From Antedon mediterranea (lineage: Eukaryota; Echinodermata; Crinoidea; Comatulida; Antedonidae): a DNA stretch of 64,000 bases. The position numbers and the translations under genes are program-made. The DNA lies in the NCBI RefSeq assembly GCF_964355755.1, contig NC_092677.1, positions 15,718,101 to 15,782,100 of the forward strand, written 5' to 3'. The first letter of the stretch is position 1. Every line of letters starts with the position of its first letter. Below are positions 23,176 to 36,180 of the stretch, piece by piece. A model generated the notes under the pieces. The model was not told where the DNA came from and made no database searches. It worked only from the letters and a program-made list of their open reading frames with translations.

Positions 23176-24497
23176 TCTATATATAAATTTACGTAAGGGC
23201 AAAATTCGGTAAATCGTGCCTTACTTCTATAATTTTTACTCGATGGTATATAAAGTTGGTTCGTACTTTCGGTACTGATTTTAACCACCTGATGTAACCC
23301 TGTTTACTAATTAAATTAAGTTAGATAATAAGTTATTGACGGTTAAAACGAATTTAGGTTCCAAGATTTGCCCCAAATAGGGGTGTTTTCCGACCGTGGT
23401 ATACACTGTATAATGGATGTCCGTCTTGAAAAATACCCGCCACAAAAATGCGAGGAGGCTTCGCATTTTCCTATCTCCTCCTACGATAATTGTTTTTAAT
23501 AGCTGAAAACCGGTTGAACAGCTAGAGTACACCATCATAATGTTGAAGACAGGCCGATTTTCTTTAAAAAATACTATTTTGATAGATTTAATATACGATT
23601 ATACAAATCTATTGATTTGCGATGAATGGAACATCCCAATCTCTCAGTCTGCCAGAGTTTGGTTTAACACAAGTACTGTAGGTAAATTTATGAGCCCTTG
23701 GTTTAACACATACGGTAGGTAAATATATGGGCCCTTTGAGAATAAACTTGCGAGATTGTGGATAGGCTCTACTGTTAGATATATAAACACATTATTATAT
23801 ACAAATAAACTTTATACTGACAGTTCTTTCTCAACGTTTGTATTAATTAATAATTACCAAATATAAACGTCGTAGTGGTGTATCGTGACATGGTACTTTA
23901 ATATTTCAATCGATTATGACAGTGACAGTTTTAACTAAACTAAATAAAGAATGTTCTCTAATATAATTAGGAATCTCTTGCCATACACGGGGAAAATTAG
24001 TGTACAATGAATATTTAAAATAAATAAATAAATAAATAAAATAAAAAAAGTATTAAATCGCAAATGTTTTACTGTATTTAGAGGTATATTATTTATAGGC
24101 CTATAAAACATGAAAAAAATATTTCGTTACTGAGTGGATAAAGAATATATTTAAAAATTGTTCCTCTTTGTACCTATCCGCTTTCCCATCCCTCAACCCT
24201 AATGTTACATACAAAACACAAATTGGGTTTCTTTAAATGAGTCCAAATCAAAAACTTGGACTCATTTTGTGATAAGTTTCTCCTTCGGAAGTAATTCCCA
24301 GGGTGCTAATTTTAGTTGACTACATAAATCATCGTGTCAATTTATTCGTTTCTGTAAACGACAATGTATAGGCCTATAGTCCTGCGGTACGTACATTTGA
24401 AATCGCCAGTTTTGTTACGCTGAAATTACTGTGTATTCGAGAACCATCTGTGGGCACGACCTAGATGGTACGCGAGCGAAGCGAGCGTACCATCTAG
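23176..24497 (+). mobile_element. Non-autonomous Helitron, first unit of a head-to-tail dimer
   Basis: A 1,322-bp unit. It begins TCTATATATAAATTTACG directly after a host A and ends in CTAG, preceded by a strong hairpin (GATGGTACGCGAGCG, AAGCGAGCGTACCATC) a few bases upstream. This is the Helitron end structure: 5'-TC, 3' hairpin, CTRR. No Rep/helicase protein is encoded; the small frames within are not genes. It is followed with no intervening base by a second unit. Confidence 0.85.
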
Positions 24498-25652
24498 TCT
24501 ATATATAAATTTACGTAAGGGCAAAATTCGGTAAATCGCGCCTTACTTCTATAATTTTTACTCGATGGTATATAAAGTTGGTTCGTACATTCGGTACTGA
24601 TTTTAACCACCTGATGTAACCCTGTTTACTAATTAAATTAAGTTAGATAATAAGTTATTGACGGTTAAAACGAATTTAGGTTCCAAGATTTGCCCCAAAT
24701 AGGGGTGTTTTCCGACCGTGGTATACACTGTATAATGGATGTCCATCTTGAAAAATACCCGCCACAAAAATGCGAGGAGGCTTCGCATTTTCCTATCTCC
24801 TCCTACGATAATTGTTTTTAATAGCTGAAAACCGGTTGAACAGCTAGAGTACACCATCATAATGTTGAAGACAGGCCGATTTTCTTTAAAAAATACTATT
24901 TTGATAGATTTAATATACGATTATACAAATCTATTGATTTGCGATGAATGGAACATCCCAATCTCTCAGTCTGCCAGAGCTTGGTTTAACACAAGTACTG
25001 TAGGTAAATTTATGAGCCCTTGGTTTAACACATACGGTAGGTAAATATATGGGCCCTTTGAGAATAAACTTGCGAGATTGTGGATAGGCTCTACTGTTAG
25101 ATATATAAACACATTATTATATACAAATAAACTTTATACTGACAGTTCTTTCTCAACGTTTGTATTAATTAATAATTACCAAATATAAACGTCGTAGTGG
25201 TGTATCGTGACATGGTACTTTAATATTTCAATCGATTATGACAGTGACAGTTTTAACTAAACTAAATAAAGAATGTTCTCTAATATAATTAGGAATCTCT
25301 TGCCATACACGGGGAAAATTAGTGTACAATGAATATTTAAAAGAAATAAATAAATAAATAAAATAAAAAAAGTATTAAATCGCAAATGTTTTACTGTATT
25401 TAGAGGTATATTATTTATAGGCCTATAAAACATGAACAAAATATCCAAATCAAAAACTTGATTTTGTGATAAGTTTCTCCTTCGGAAGTAATTCCCAGGG
25501 TGCTAATTTTAGTTGACTACATAAATCATCGTGTCTATTTATTCGTTTCTGTAAACGACAATGTATATAGTTCTGCGGTACGTACATTTGAAATCGCCAG
25601 TTTTGTTACGCTGAAATTACTGTGTATTCGAGAACCATCTGTGGGCATCTAG
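24498..25652 (+). mobile_element. Non-autonomous Helitron, second unit of the dimer (internally deleted)
   Basis: Starts TCTATATATAAATTTACG exactly at the CTAG end of the first unit and is almost identical to it. It has two deletions: about 130 bp near 25440, and the terminal hairpin near 25646, where GTGGGCATCTAG replaces the longer end. The next host base is T, so the dimer as a whole sits between A and T, the typical Helitron target. Confidence 0.85.
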
Positions 25653-28120
25653 TATAATGAAAGTAACGTAATTCTTAAGCGGCGGAATAATTGTGTACCA
25701 AAAACCGATAGCAGCAATCGTTCCAATCTGCGTCCAGAATGCTCAACACACAAACATTATAGAATATTATTTCATTATAAGCAGAAGTGTAAACACTTAA
25801 TTGTATTGTACTTGTTACTTACATGTCTAACGGGGCGTTTCTTACAAAATAATAATCCGAAAGTAGCTTATTGTGATATTAAATATTGTAGAACAAAAGA
25901 TTATCTTATTAGTCAGATTTTACTAAATAATTTACTTTTAGGATATATTTCCCCCTGAACAAAATAATTGTAAGATTGTTTTGATGTTCAATTTTAATTT
26001 AATTATTTACTTTGATGCAAAATTGGATCGAAAAATCTGCAAATAAACCGGAAGAGTTGTCCATGAATATGGAAGACAACTATATTTTATTTTTTGGAGA
26101 AGTTACTGATGCTATTACAAAATACAAAATGGCCTAGACAAAGTTTGTTTTTAATCTTTATATTGGGGGTCGCCAAATGTGTTCATTTGCGCTGCGCATC
26201 ACACAAACTTAGTTCAATGCTATAATATTCATTGCATTGTAATATATACAACTCTTAATAAGACACGATCTAATTTCAGAAGTCAACAGTAATGTAGCTT
26301 TAATACTGAATCGTAACAGAAAATTATTTATACTCTTGCTCTGAGGAAGAGTTGGTGTTACACAAAAGCTCTGTAATTTCTTACTAGCTATTTTACACCC
26401 GATTCTGCTACTGTCCACAGGTGCTATCTGTAAAACTATAGCAAGTTATACACGTTGCTGTCTGCTATAAATGCTGTACTTTTAACACACGGTACACTGT
26501 CTGTAGCACAGTGTGTGTTGACAATTTATAATGATGTACAACCATAGGCAGGTTTTCGTACTGCCATGCAAGAATGGATAGGTGCTTTCCGCCGCTTTTA
26601 GGCCTTCTAGTCAATATTGTTATTATTATACGAATTACGTAATTAGTCTAGTAGCTCATCTACCTTTTTAGCAGGGCATAATGAATATTGTAGCTAGGCT
26701 AGGCCTACTAGTCTAGCGGGAAATCAACCAATTATTTGGTTGGATACGAGTTTAGGGTAGGAAGTAAAGTACGAGCTCAAGTCGTACACGTATGAAACGC
26801 CATATGTGCCAAAATGTTTATTTACTAACAATTTATCTACTAATGTTAAGCCAAAACTCCGTCTGGAATCCAAAACATAATGTTAGTGACATTAAGTCAC
26901 TGATATGCTATAATGCTACCTGACGGTTATTGTTTATTTAATCATAGAGATATTATCTCTATTAGCTATAGGCCTAATTAACACTAAACAGCACAGACGT
27001 ATTTCTTTTTAACTTTCATTGTCAAACATTCATTTTAAATAATACCATTCATTTATTATTCCAAACACACATTACTTAGTTTGAAATTGTACGCGTTTGT
27101 TCATGTTAAAATATAATACATATAAAAAACAGGAAAAAAACAAAGTACACGATAAAGGTTGTTAAAAAATGGTTAACAATTGGTTAATATTTGAACAATA
27201 TTACCAGTAAAACTATTAAAAGGTGCTTAATAAATTAATAAGTTAAAACCTGTTACGTCAGGGAAGAGTGAACGTTGTCAAGGCTTGGTTACGTATTATA
27301 CATTTTAAAAGCTTAGTAAGCCTTTGTTTGGCATTGTGCTTGAGCAGGAAAATACATGGTTTAGGATTACAATTGTAACCGATTTCTTTCGTTTGTTCGT
27401 CCATTCTGTATTATCTGGTTAAACCGTAAGTATATCCCTGGATAAATTCTAGTGACATTAAATATATGATGTGTTTATATATACATATATAAATCCAAAG
27501 GCAAGTTACTGAAAAAATTACAAAGATAACTTACTCTAAACCCACCAATAGGTGTACATCCCCATTAGAACTTTTTGGTCAGAATCCTTATCAGATAAAT
27601 CAACTAAGCAGGTGATTAATGACATGAATCCTATTATACCCCTGTGATTTTATTAGCTCTCTTGTAATTGATTGATTAGGACAAGTTACATTCTTCAGTA
27701 TGCAAGGTCAATGGTCAGGCAAAAACTAGCAGAATTCGGCAATGATCAAATAGTTTAACGACCTGCCTATCAATATGACCGTGTTCGTACGGCGATTGAA
27801 ATACACGTTTATTTGGGTTTTACCCTTGGGGTAAAACCCATACGACGTTCGTACGAATAAACAAAGTACCGGTAAGCTGACACGAAACCAATTAAGATCG
27901 GAATTCTTAGGTCAAAAAGCGCCCTCTGTGCGTCGACCCATATCAATTGACATGGCGTGTTGACAAATTCAACTGGATATTGCATGTCGTTTCGCGCGCG
28001 AATCCTTCAATTATTATTTTTCAATCGACAACCAGACCTATATATTTATAATACATCGAATACAATTTACTTTTTAAATAAATAATGATCGAAAATCCTG
28101 CTAACGTATGTTGTTTGTTG
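25653..28120. other. Gene-free stretch
   Basis: No supportable gene. It has a strong 12-bp-stem hairpin at 27814-27840 (TGGGTTTTACCC, TTG, GGGTAAAACCCA). It also has a piece near 27485 (AAATCCAAAGGCAAGTTACTGAAAAA) matching the start of the repeat at 19.6 kb. Confidence 0.45.
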
Positions 28121-28465
28121 ACCACGTGTATTTATCGTGCGAGCCGAACTATTGTTGTGGAAATTCCATTTAATGTACTGTACACGCACTGTACCCCTCT
28201 TGTAAAAATCACCACGTGTATTTATCGTGCGAGCCGAACTATTGTTGTGGAAATTCCATTTAATGTACACGCACTGTACCCCTCTTGTAAAAATCTTAAT
28301 CACCACGTGTATTTATCGTGCGAGCCGAACTATTGTTGTGAAAATTCCATTTAATGTACACGCACTGTACCCCTCTTGTAAAAATCACCACGTGTATTCA
28401 TCGTGCGAGCCGAACTATTGTTGTAAAAATTCCATTTAACACGCACTGTACCCCTCTTATCGTGC
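28121..28465. repeat. Minisatellite, about four copies of an 83-91 bp unit
   Basis: Each unit reads ACCACGTGTATTTATCGTGC, then GAGCCGAACTATTGTTGT, a TTCCATTTAATGTAC block and GCACTGTACCCCTCTTGT. Starts are near 28121, 28211, 28303 and 28387, and the last is truncated. The frames read through it on both strands are repeat artefacts. The first unit differs by an extra TGTAC. Confidence 0.85.
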
Positions 28466-29039
28466 GAACCGAACGGTTGATGTGGTAATTCACAGACACC
28501 AGGCTACCACAATACAGAACTCCCTGCCGTTACATGTACATTATAAGCCACCGATTCGCAAGTTCAGGTCACCGGAAAAAAACCAACGAGTTGATTATTT
28601 ATATATAATTTTACAAAACAATAGATATACATTTGCATTAACGAAAAAGAACATTTTAAACAATAATTGTTAAACAATCAGAAAGCTTATTTGAGGTCGC
28701 GATTTGACATGACCCCGTTAACGCTTGATTAATTATACCCCGAGGCAGCGTGTAATTGGAATGGGATTGAAATAACCAGTAAAGTTGGTGGATTTTTCGT
28801 CCAGATGGTTTTCTAATTTTTTATAGCCAGAGGCGTAAGTTAATTGCCACACGCGACCTCACAGTTGGAAGTACACGGTAGTTTCAGTCCCGTCCGTTGG
28901 ACTTAAATAAACACATGTAACAGTAGGAGGTTAAGTGACATTTACCCGAAGTTTTGAAAAACTTGGGGTAAAAATGAACACATTCTCTAATGGGGCTGTA
29001 CACGTAATGACCACTCCGCATCCGGTATAAGAAGAAACA

Positions 29040-29575
29040 GAGGGAGAAACATAATATGGTTCAACCCACCATTCAGTACGAACATTAAGACAAATGTCGC
29101 ACGAACCTTTTTACAATTAATTAAAAAACATTTTCCCAATGGACACGTATTACATAAAATATTTAATAAGAACAATGTTAAAGTAAGCTATAGTTGTATG
29201 TCATGTGTAAAAAATGTAATTAGCAAGCATAACCACAATGTACTGAACCCCCATACAGAACGAGAAAGTGCGTGCAATTGCCGCAACAAACCCGAATGCC
29301 CCCTAAATGGTTCATGCCTCGCATCTGAAATTGTCTACTCTGGCAACGTCATAACCAATAACGAAACTAAGAAATATATTGGTATGACGGGTGGGCAGTT
29401 TAAATCTAGGTTTAACAATCACAAGAAATCTTTCAAAAAAGAAACGTACAGTAAAGTATATCAAATCTGCAGCCAGTACTGTATCGATCTTATTAGATCT
29501 TGTCAGTGCAGCTCAGGTTTCGAAATGAAATGTACCGCAGAACTGGCACAATATATAGGCTGAGCCAGGTATGCG
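29040..29575 (+). pseudogene. Penelope-like retroelement fragment with GIY-YIG endonuclease
   Basis: Translation from about 29058 gives IWFNPPFSTN, NVARTFLQLIKKHFP, HKIFNKNNVKVSYSCM, then a cysteine cluster (CNCRNKPECPLNGSC), IVYSG, KKYIGMTGGQFKSRFNNHKKSF. This order, RT C-terminus, Cys cluster and a GIY-YIG-like YIG...R..NH, matches the 3' part of the RT/GIY-YIG protein of Penelope-like and related elements. The core RT is absent and the frame is broken after about 29560 (a second frame continues with an adjoining piece). It is a dead fragment. Confidence 0.75.
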
Positions 29576-31580
29576 GGACATGGTACACTGATTATGAACA
29601 CAAAGAGTGCACAAGCTCAACGAGCGTGCTTTGCAAGATGCTAATAGTATTCAAAACAAATATGCACCGTTTCGAAATGAAGAGTGCTCTACAAAACAAC
29701 ATACTATATATGAATATAGCAGAAAGTAGAGGAGCGTAATATCCAATCTGCAGACAGTAGGCCTACTGTTTCGATCTTATTAGATCTCGTCAGTATATAT
29801 ATATATATACAAATATAAAATATATATATTTTTGTTGAAAATGCCATATTAGTGTCACATAATCGTTATTCAGTTGGTCGTTTCGCCCTTGCTTACCCAG
29901 AAACATTAAATTAGAACATCCCTGTACGATAATGGACTAGTCCGCAACCCTCATGTGGGAACGATTGAATGAATAAAGTTCACATATATAACAACAGTTT
30001 ATATACTAACAACGTTTGTTTTCTATTTTCCAATATTTTAACCTCCTTTAATTTCGATCTTAAAACTTTAGCCATTTCCATGCTTATCGGTTACATTTTG
30101 TTACGTAAGCGGTTAATGAAATAGTAACATCACCACTTCGACAATACCATCACAAAATTTTTATCACGCTGCTGCTCTAGCCCGCTACGTCCCATTAGGA
30201 CTACTCAATCAGAAGCTAAAGCAAGCAGCAGTTATAGTTCTAAGGACAGACAGTTTTGTGAAAATGGAAACTCCACTATGATTTATTGATTCCAGTAGAC
30301 CCAAAAAACGGCTGGGAAAGAGTCTATTAGGACATGTCATGCTAAAATTACAAATCCCTATATTCACTGTCAGTGTCAGATATTCATTGAATTATTATCG
30401 AAACAGTCCATTAAAGTTTGTGTTTGTAATAGGATACTTCACAATTGAAATATCTAGGGTGATGAAGTGACCCCCAGATTTGACCTTAGCAATAAAATTA
30501 ACTAAAGTGACAGAAATTGAGTATTCACTTCTGTAACAAAAAAGTAATATTTATTCACATATAAAAAATGAAAAGAAACCCAAAAACCATTGTCTGACAG
30601 ACAATTTAAGTATTTGTTGCTTTAAATTACATTTTTTCAGGTAAAATAACTATTGTATCTATGATGTGACAATAAAATGACACATTCAAAAACATTTGAA
30701 ATAACAAATATTTTCCAATAAGCGAGCAGCGTTTTTTGTAAGAAATATTTCTTGTTTTTAATATTGCAATTCCCAAGGCCAAGCTATTGTAGTAAAACTT
30801 CCATTTGATTGTGTATAAAAATCTTCTTTTCATCAAATGAATGAATGCCAAACAATGGACAAGAAGCTAAGTTAATTCAATACTCGTTGTTCGTTGTTGT
30901 ACGGTATTTAAAAAAAATCTAGTTGTATTTATTTTACTGTGGTGGTTTCAAGATTTGATCGAGTTACTCAGTCTTCAAAAAGGTAATTTTGTCTATGTTG
31001 TTTATATTTAATTTACCTCCGCCTTGAGGTATGTTTTCCTTTTTGTCTGTGTGTTGGTTGGTTTGTTTTTAACACTAGTCTTTAACAGACTATGTAGTAT
31101 CCAAATATTGACAAACCTGGCCATTTATAATCTAGTATCAATCAAAATGTCGACGATTTTGAGGAAGGATAAAAGGTCAGTGTACCAACAAAAAATGACT
31201 TTATATTCAACACATCCTACAGGATACGTTTTTAGAAGACCAATACAAGTTATGTTACTGTTATTCTTTCGACTAATCAGAACATTAGTAACATTTTGTT
31301 GTTAATATTAGGAAAACAGGCGTATAAGAAATAATGGAAATATTCATGACCTTTTAAAAATGATCAACATGTACTCAAATCTGGTCTCCGTTCTTTGAAG
31401 TGTAAAAATAATTCAATATCAATGTCTTTTTTTCAAAGTTTGTCCATGTATTGTATAATATAATATGAATTTCTGCGGGTTTAGATGTTTACATTAACTT
31501 TTTAACATTACCTGTAAAATATTGTGTTTATGACAATACAAATTTTTCTTATCTTATATTATTTTTTAGCATAGAAAACC
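29576..31580. other. Gene-free stretch upstream of the second sulfotransferase
   Basis: No gene is supportable. It contains a TA-rich run near 29790-29830 and a dispersed repeat at about 30590-30730 (ATTGTCTGACAGACAATT) that is related to sequence at 52195-52340. An ACCTCCGCC-type repeat lies at 31014. An acceptor-like TTATTTTTTAG just before 31570 could mark a 5'-UTR intron of the next gene. Confidence 0.45.
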
Positions 31581-32375
31581 ATGACGTCATCAAGAAATGC
31601 GCACGTTTTTCTTTGGGCAGTTCCAAGATCATTGTCAACTGCTTTTACCAGAAGCATGGAAAGTATTGATAATGTAGCAATATATCACGAACCATATGGT
31701 TGTGCAGATCACTACGGCCCGGAGGGACGTCTTATTCCAATGGATGCCTCTCCGTCTGAAATGCAGTGTACCTACGATTACGTTAAGGCAAAACTAGAAG
31801 ATAAATCACTAGAGAATAAATGTGTCTTTGTAAAGGACATGGGTTACGCCGTTCATAAACGGTATGATAAAATCGCTAAAGGCTATAAACACTCATTTCT
31901 TATACGACATCCAATCAAATCTTTCTTGTCTTATTACAATGCGATAGTATCTTCTGGTGCAGATGACGTAGATGGCAACCTTTCTCATTGGCTTCCAGAA
32001 GGCTTAGGCTATCAAGAGCTTTGGGAACTATATTGCTACCTTGAAAACGAAAACGGCAAGAAACCTTTTGTTGTAAATGCAGATGATTTGCTAACAAATC
32101 CTAAACAAGTTCTAGAAAAATATTGCGAAGCTGTTGGATTTGAGTATAACGATGGTTTACTAAGCTGGGACAGCAAGCCCAAAGTAAAGTGGAATGTGGC
32201 AGCGACCGTTTGGGATGTAGACCATACGTATAATTGGTTTGCAAACAGTTTATCAGCGGGTGGTTTTAAGAGAGAGCTATCAAAACCCATTCCCTCAATC
32301 GAGAAATTACCAAACATAGTACAAAAGTATGTACACAAATCAATGCCATATTATGAAAAGCTTAGTGCATGTTAA
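31581..32375 (+). CDS. P-loop sulfotransferase-like protein
   Basis: A single-exon frame of 264 aa. The N terminus has the phosphosulfate-binding loop as WAVPRSLSTAFTRSM, and a mid-protein FLIRHPIKSFLSYYNA is the 3'-phosphate/PAPS motif. No signal or membrane segment is visible, so it is probably cytosolic. This compact family is often labelled branched-chain-aminotransferase-like in databases, which is misleading because no aminotransferase fold or PLP site is present. Substrate unknown. The Met at 31581 is the first in frame after an AG acceptor-like site 12 nt upstream, so a noncoding 5' exon is likely. It is unrelated in sequence to the 4.4 kb gene except in the PAPS motifs. Confidence 0.82.
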   Translation: MTSSRNAHVFLWAVPRSLSTAFTRSMESIDNVAIYHEPYGCADHYGPEGRLIPMDASPSEMQCTYDYVKAKLEDKSLENKCVFVKDMGYAVHKRYDKIAKGYKHSFLIRHPIKSFLSYYNAIVSSGADDVDGNLSHWLPEGLGYQELWELYCYLENENGKKPFVVNADDLLTNPKQVLEKYCEAVGFEYNDGLLSWDSKPKVKWNVAATVWDVDHTYNWFANSLSAGGFKRELSKPIPSIEKLPNIVQKYVHKSMPYYEKLSAC

Positions 32376-32754
32376 ACGGTGCGATTTCAAACAAACATTA
32401 AGATAACTAATATATATTTTTTTTTTGTCTTTTGTGAGATTCACTCACTTTTATTTCATCTATATATAAATTCGACTCTATACGTCGAACGCCGAATGGA
32501 TTATGCATTTTTTTCTACAGAAAAAAAGTGTTCATCCTATAGGATAATAAAATCAATAAGACAAAACAATTCATAAGATACAGCAGTTTTTATTATTCTT
32601 ACTGACAATGGAACTGTGAAATATTATTTCCATCAAGAGAGTATAAGTAGGGCATAACCTCTACTTTTCTATTTTCTTTTTTTTTAATTATAAAAATGTA
32701 TATTATTTTATCTATCGTTTTAACACAGGGCTGAACACACGGAGCCTCGTATGT

Positions 32755-33020
32755 ATCTCCCACTAACGTAACAATCATCAACGCAACAATCACCCACTAA
32801 CATAACAATCACCCCTAACGTAACAATCACCCACTAACGTAACAATCACCAACTATCGTAATAATCACCCACTAACGTAACAATCACCCACTATCGTAAC
32901 AATCAACAACTAACGTAACAATCACCCACTAACGTAATAACAGTTTAACCACTAACGTAACAACAGTTAATCACTAACTTAAGAAACTTCATAACCAATA
33001 ACGTACCAAAATTTAACCAT
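32755..33020. repeat. Minisatellite of about 19-20 bp (CACTAACGTAACAATCACC)
   Basis: About a dozen imperfect copies of CACTAACGTAACAATCACC, degenerating to the right into AACAGTTTAACCACTAACG. Changes are mostly single bases. No function evident. Confidence 0.85.
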
Positions 33021-34225
33021 TAACGTAATAACAATTTATATACAGTACTAACAACGTTTGTTTTCTATCCTCCAATGTTTTAACCTTTAGACGTAAGGAT
33101 TAATTAATTTTAAACTTAAAATGTCTATCTTAAAACTTCAGCCTATTTTTTTGTCTGTCCACATTTCCGTACGAAAAAAATGGAGATACCTTATTGTAAT
33201 GAAAACCATTCCATTTCCATGCTTATCTGTCTCTTTATATAACAATACTCTACATTTCATTGACGTGACACGGTTTCCTCATGGTTGACATATCATGTTA
33301 TGCTTTGATTATGTTTTTTTTTTTGTCAATGTATGCATATTCAATACATTTTATTGTATACAAAAAATATAACTTTAATAAACCAATTATCAAGTACTCA
33401 CTTGCAACGTTAATTTTTTTACACAATAATATTTTGAAACCAGATGAAATTTTTAGAGAAAATATATTATATTAATTAACCAAGGGTAAATTTAAAAAAT
33501 AAGACAATTAAGTAACAGATAACAGAAGGACGGTCACAAAGATAATCATAGACACGAAACTAGGTTTAATACCAACAATCACAAATCGAACTTTCATGTG
33601 GAAAGTAAAGAATTTATTTGTCATACAGTAATTGCTAAAAAAAAAATGAGAATTAAAGAAAGAATTCATTGATAGACCAACACACCGACAAACAGATAAG
33701 AAAAAAGTCAGCGTTCATGTGAAAGATTTAGTACCATTTGTAAGAAAAAAAATTAGATAGATTTTTATTTGAGTTATTTTGAGTTTACCGATCGATCGAT
33801 CAACCGACCTACCGACATAGTGAGCTGTAGCGTCGCGTTTGCACGCGACTAATAATTCGATACATAAACTTAATAGTTAAGACATAAACAAAAACTGTCG
33901 ACAGAGTAAGTTAGATCGATTTTAAGCTCACAAAACGCAAGCAGCAGACTACGTATAACAATAAATATGTGTAAACACATTGATTTTTATTATGAATATG
34001 TATTTTATGTTGTAGATAAATACAATTATGATATACAGTATAAACAACATCAATGTTGAAATCAGCGCCTAAGGTGTCTATTAAAGCGTCATGAGCTGTT
34101 TTTTTATAAAGATTATTTATTAACACAACGTTTTTACAACGTTATAATAATTAAAATAATTATTAGCTTTGATGGGTACACACTTCATATTGTTCAAAAT
34201 ATATCATAAACGTGTACAATGTCTT

Positions 34226-34241
34226 CCAGATGTTATAATTC
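34226..34241 (+). promoter_or_regulatory. Upstream block shared by genes A, B and C (gene B copy)
   Basis: CCAGATGTTATAATTC, about 90 nt before the ATG of gene B; the same block lies before genes A and C. Possible core promoter or 5'-UTR element. Confidence 0.4.
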
Positions 34242-34315
34242 CCAACATACAATTTCTTTCAACGAATTGATAGTTATTTCTCTTGTTAAGACGAGAGGAG
34301 ATGTATGTTGCAATT

Positions 34316-36180
34316 ATGGATTTCACACAGGTAAGACGTATTTTAGGGTTAGGGTGCTCTCTAATTGAATACCACTCAATAAACTTAATATTTCGATAGT
34401 TTTAATTTCAAATTATATTGTCTCACAAAATTAATTTCTACATTTTAGATCTTAATTAGACAACACTAAATATATAATGCAAGATTTTATAGGAACAACC
34501 TCGAATGTTTCATTAATGTAAGCGTATTGAAGTATCAAACTGATTCGTTTATTTCATCGGTGTTTATTTAGTTTTTAAGGAAAAGGCGTAAATCTAATTT
34601 CTATAGTAACGAAACTGGTAAAGTATAAATAAACCATATTAACGTGCTTACATTATTAACAGAATACCACTATAACTTGGAATGTTTCTTATCAATATCT
34701 CTTCAAGCATACTAGCATGACGTAGTTTGGTCATTGGTCGCAAATAGAAATCCCCCTAATAACAACGGTTGTAATTATCTTTTTTGTTTTTTAAGTCTAT
34801 ATACTAGGAATATACATACGAAAGAAAATACATGCTTATCCTCTAAACAAATGTAAATACCTGTTTCGAATTAACGTATATTTTTTGGTAATTACACTAA
34901 ATCGATGAGAAAAAAGTACTTACAACAATCTAGCAAAATAACGGACATGATGTAAATGCAGGCACTAAAACATGGTTTCTACATAAGTTATTTGATCAAT
35001 CAAAACCAATGGTTTTATTCGAACTTTCGCGTGTCAAAACACACCTGCGTTGCGCTTCTACGTATTTACACTGCGTTACTAGTAGGAACTACGCTTAATA
35101 TTTCGCCATTGCAATTGCGGTAACTCCACAACAAGCGCAAACAGAATACAAGCAATGTGTTTCTGATTTTTTTCAGGTGTTGATTGCTGTACTACTTTTG
35201 AACAGTATTGGTAAGATCCTTTATATTGCCCTTTTATATGAAATGTGAACATTCCTACAAAATATGGATTCCTAAAGCAAGAACTTAAGCCTAGCGTTTG
35301 GATCACATCAATTCCCACCATGATACGTCGATTAAAAACAGATGAATTTTGATTGATAAACTTGCTTGCATTGCGGTTTAGTTCCAGTCGGAACCAAGCT
35401 TAATGGGAACGAATCTTTAGAAATAAGTCAGAGTACAACATGACAACACAACCATATTGGGGGGGGGGGGGCACTTTTCCTACCTAATGTTGCGTGCGTT
35501 GCAGCATATTGTTTTCTGAAGCTTGGTTCGCACTACAGGATACAACGCAAGTACATAAGCGCAACGTAAAGTCACAATCAATGGATTATTCGAACCTCGT
35601 GTTTTAATAAATCGCTTTCGTTTCGGCTTACGTCCTTGCGTTGCGTCCTAGTGAGAACCAAGCTTTGAAACTCTGTAATTATTTCGTAAGAGCCGCATAA
35701 TTGCATCAACCATACGCTTCATCGTCGTTAGACATAGCGCGTTCTACTATTTTGTGTCATTTATTTCTGTCGTAGGCCGGATGTGTCTCAAGTTTTTCAG
35801 ATTTACTATATTCTATAAATGTCTTTATTTCTTTATTTGTAGTCAATGCCTTTTTATATTTATTTTTATTATTACTATTATTATTCTTTCATTCATTCAT
35901 ATATTTTTAATATCTTTTTAAATTCTTAATCTGTTATTGCTAATTACATTAACAGTAATTTTTTCTTTTTTTAAATACAAAATTCAACGTAAACAGAGCT
36001 GTATAAATGTGTTACAAAACATTTTTGTTATCAACAATTAACATGCCTCCGGAGTAAATTTTTATTTTATACAGTATGCATTTTTTCTAAGATTAACAAG
36101 ACATTTTCTCCAATAATTTGTTTATACAACTTTACTGTTGTTTTTTTGTTGTAAAGGTACATCTGTTACCCAAACTGTTG
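34316..36180 (+). CDS. Gene B leader exons: signal peptide and an 8-residue micro-exon
   Basis: Exon 1 (34316-34330) encodes MDFTQ, exon 2 (35177-35210) VLIAVLLLNSI, and exon 3 (36157-36180) is a 24-nt micro-exon encoding GTSVTQTV. Together they form a signal peptide and its cleavage region. Exon 3 is matched in size, phase and splice sites by 51174-51197 in gene C (GISAYQAI), which supports it despite its size. It is absent from gene A. Intron 2 contains a GGTTCCCACTAG-family MITE at 35521-35666. Confidence 0.75.

Larger units (their letters stand above)
32376..34315. other. Intergenic stretch before gene B
   Basis: No gene seen. It contains a minisatellite (32755-33020) and, at about 33785-33850, a CCGACCTACCGACATAGTGAG...CACGCGACTAA dispersed repeat also found near 51420, 52076 and 59410. 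ATCTATATATAAATTCGAC near 32460 resembles a Helitron 5' end but no matching 3' end was found. Confidence 0.45.

Noticed and set aside
23311-25044. Paired identical small frames of 75 and 60 aa on both strands
   Set aside because: Their identity follows from the Helitron dimer; no domain, no start context, and other Helitron copies do not keep them open.
28067-28439. Repetitive cysteine-containing frames on both strands
   Set aside because: Products of the 83-91 bp minisatellite; open on both strands because of unit length.
32459-32480. ATCTATATATAAATTCGAC as another Helitron 5' end
   Set aside because: Only the first 15 or so bases match the family and no CTAG hairpin end was found downstream.
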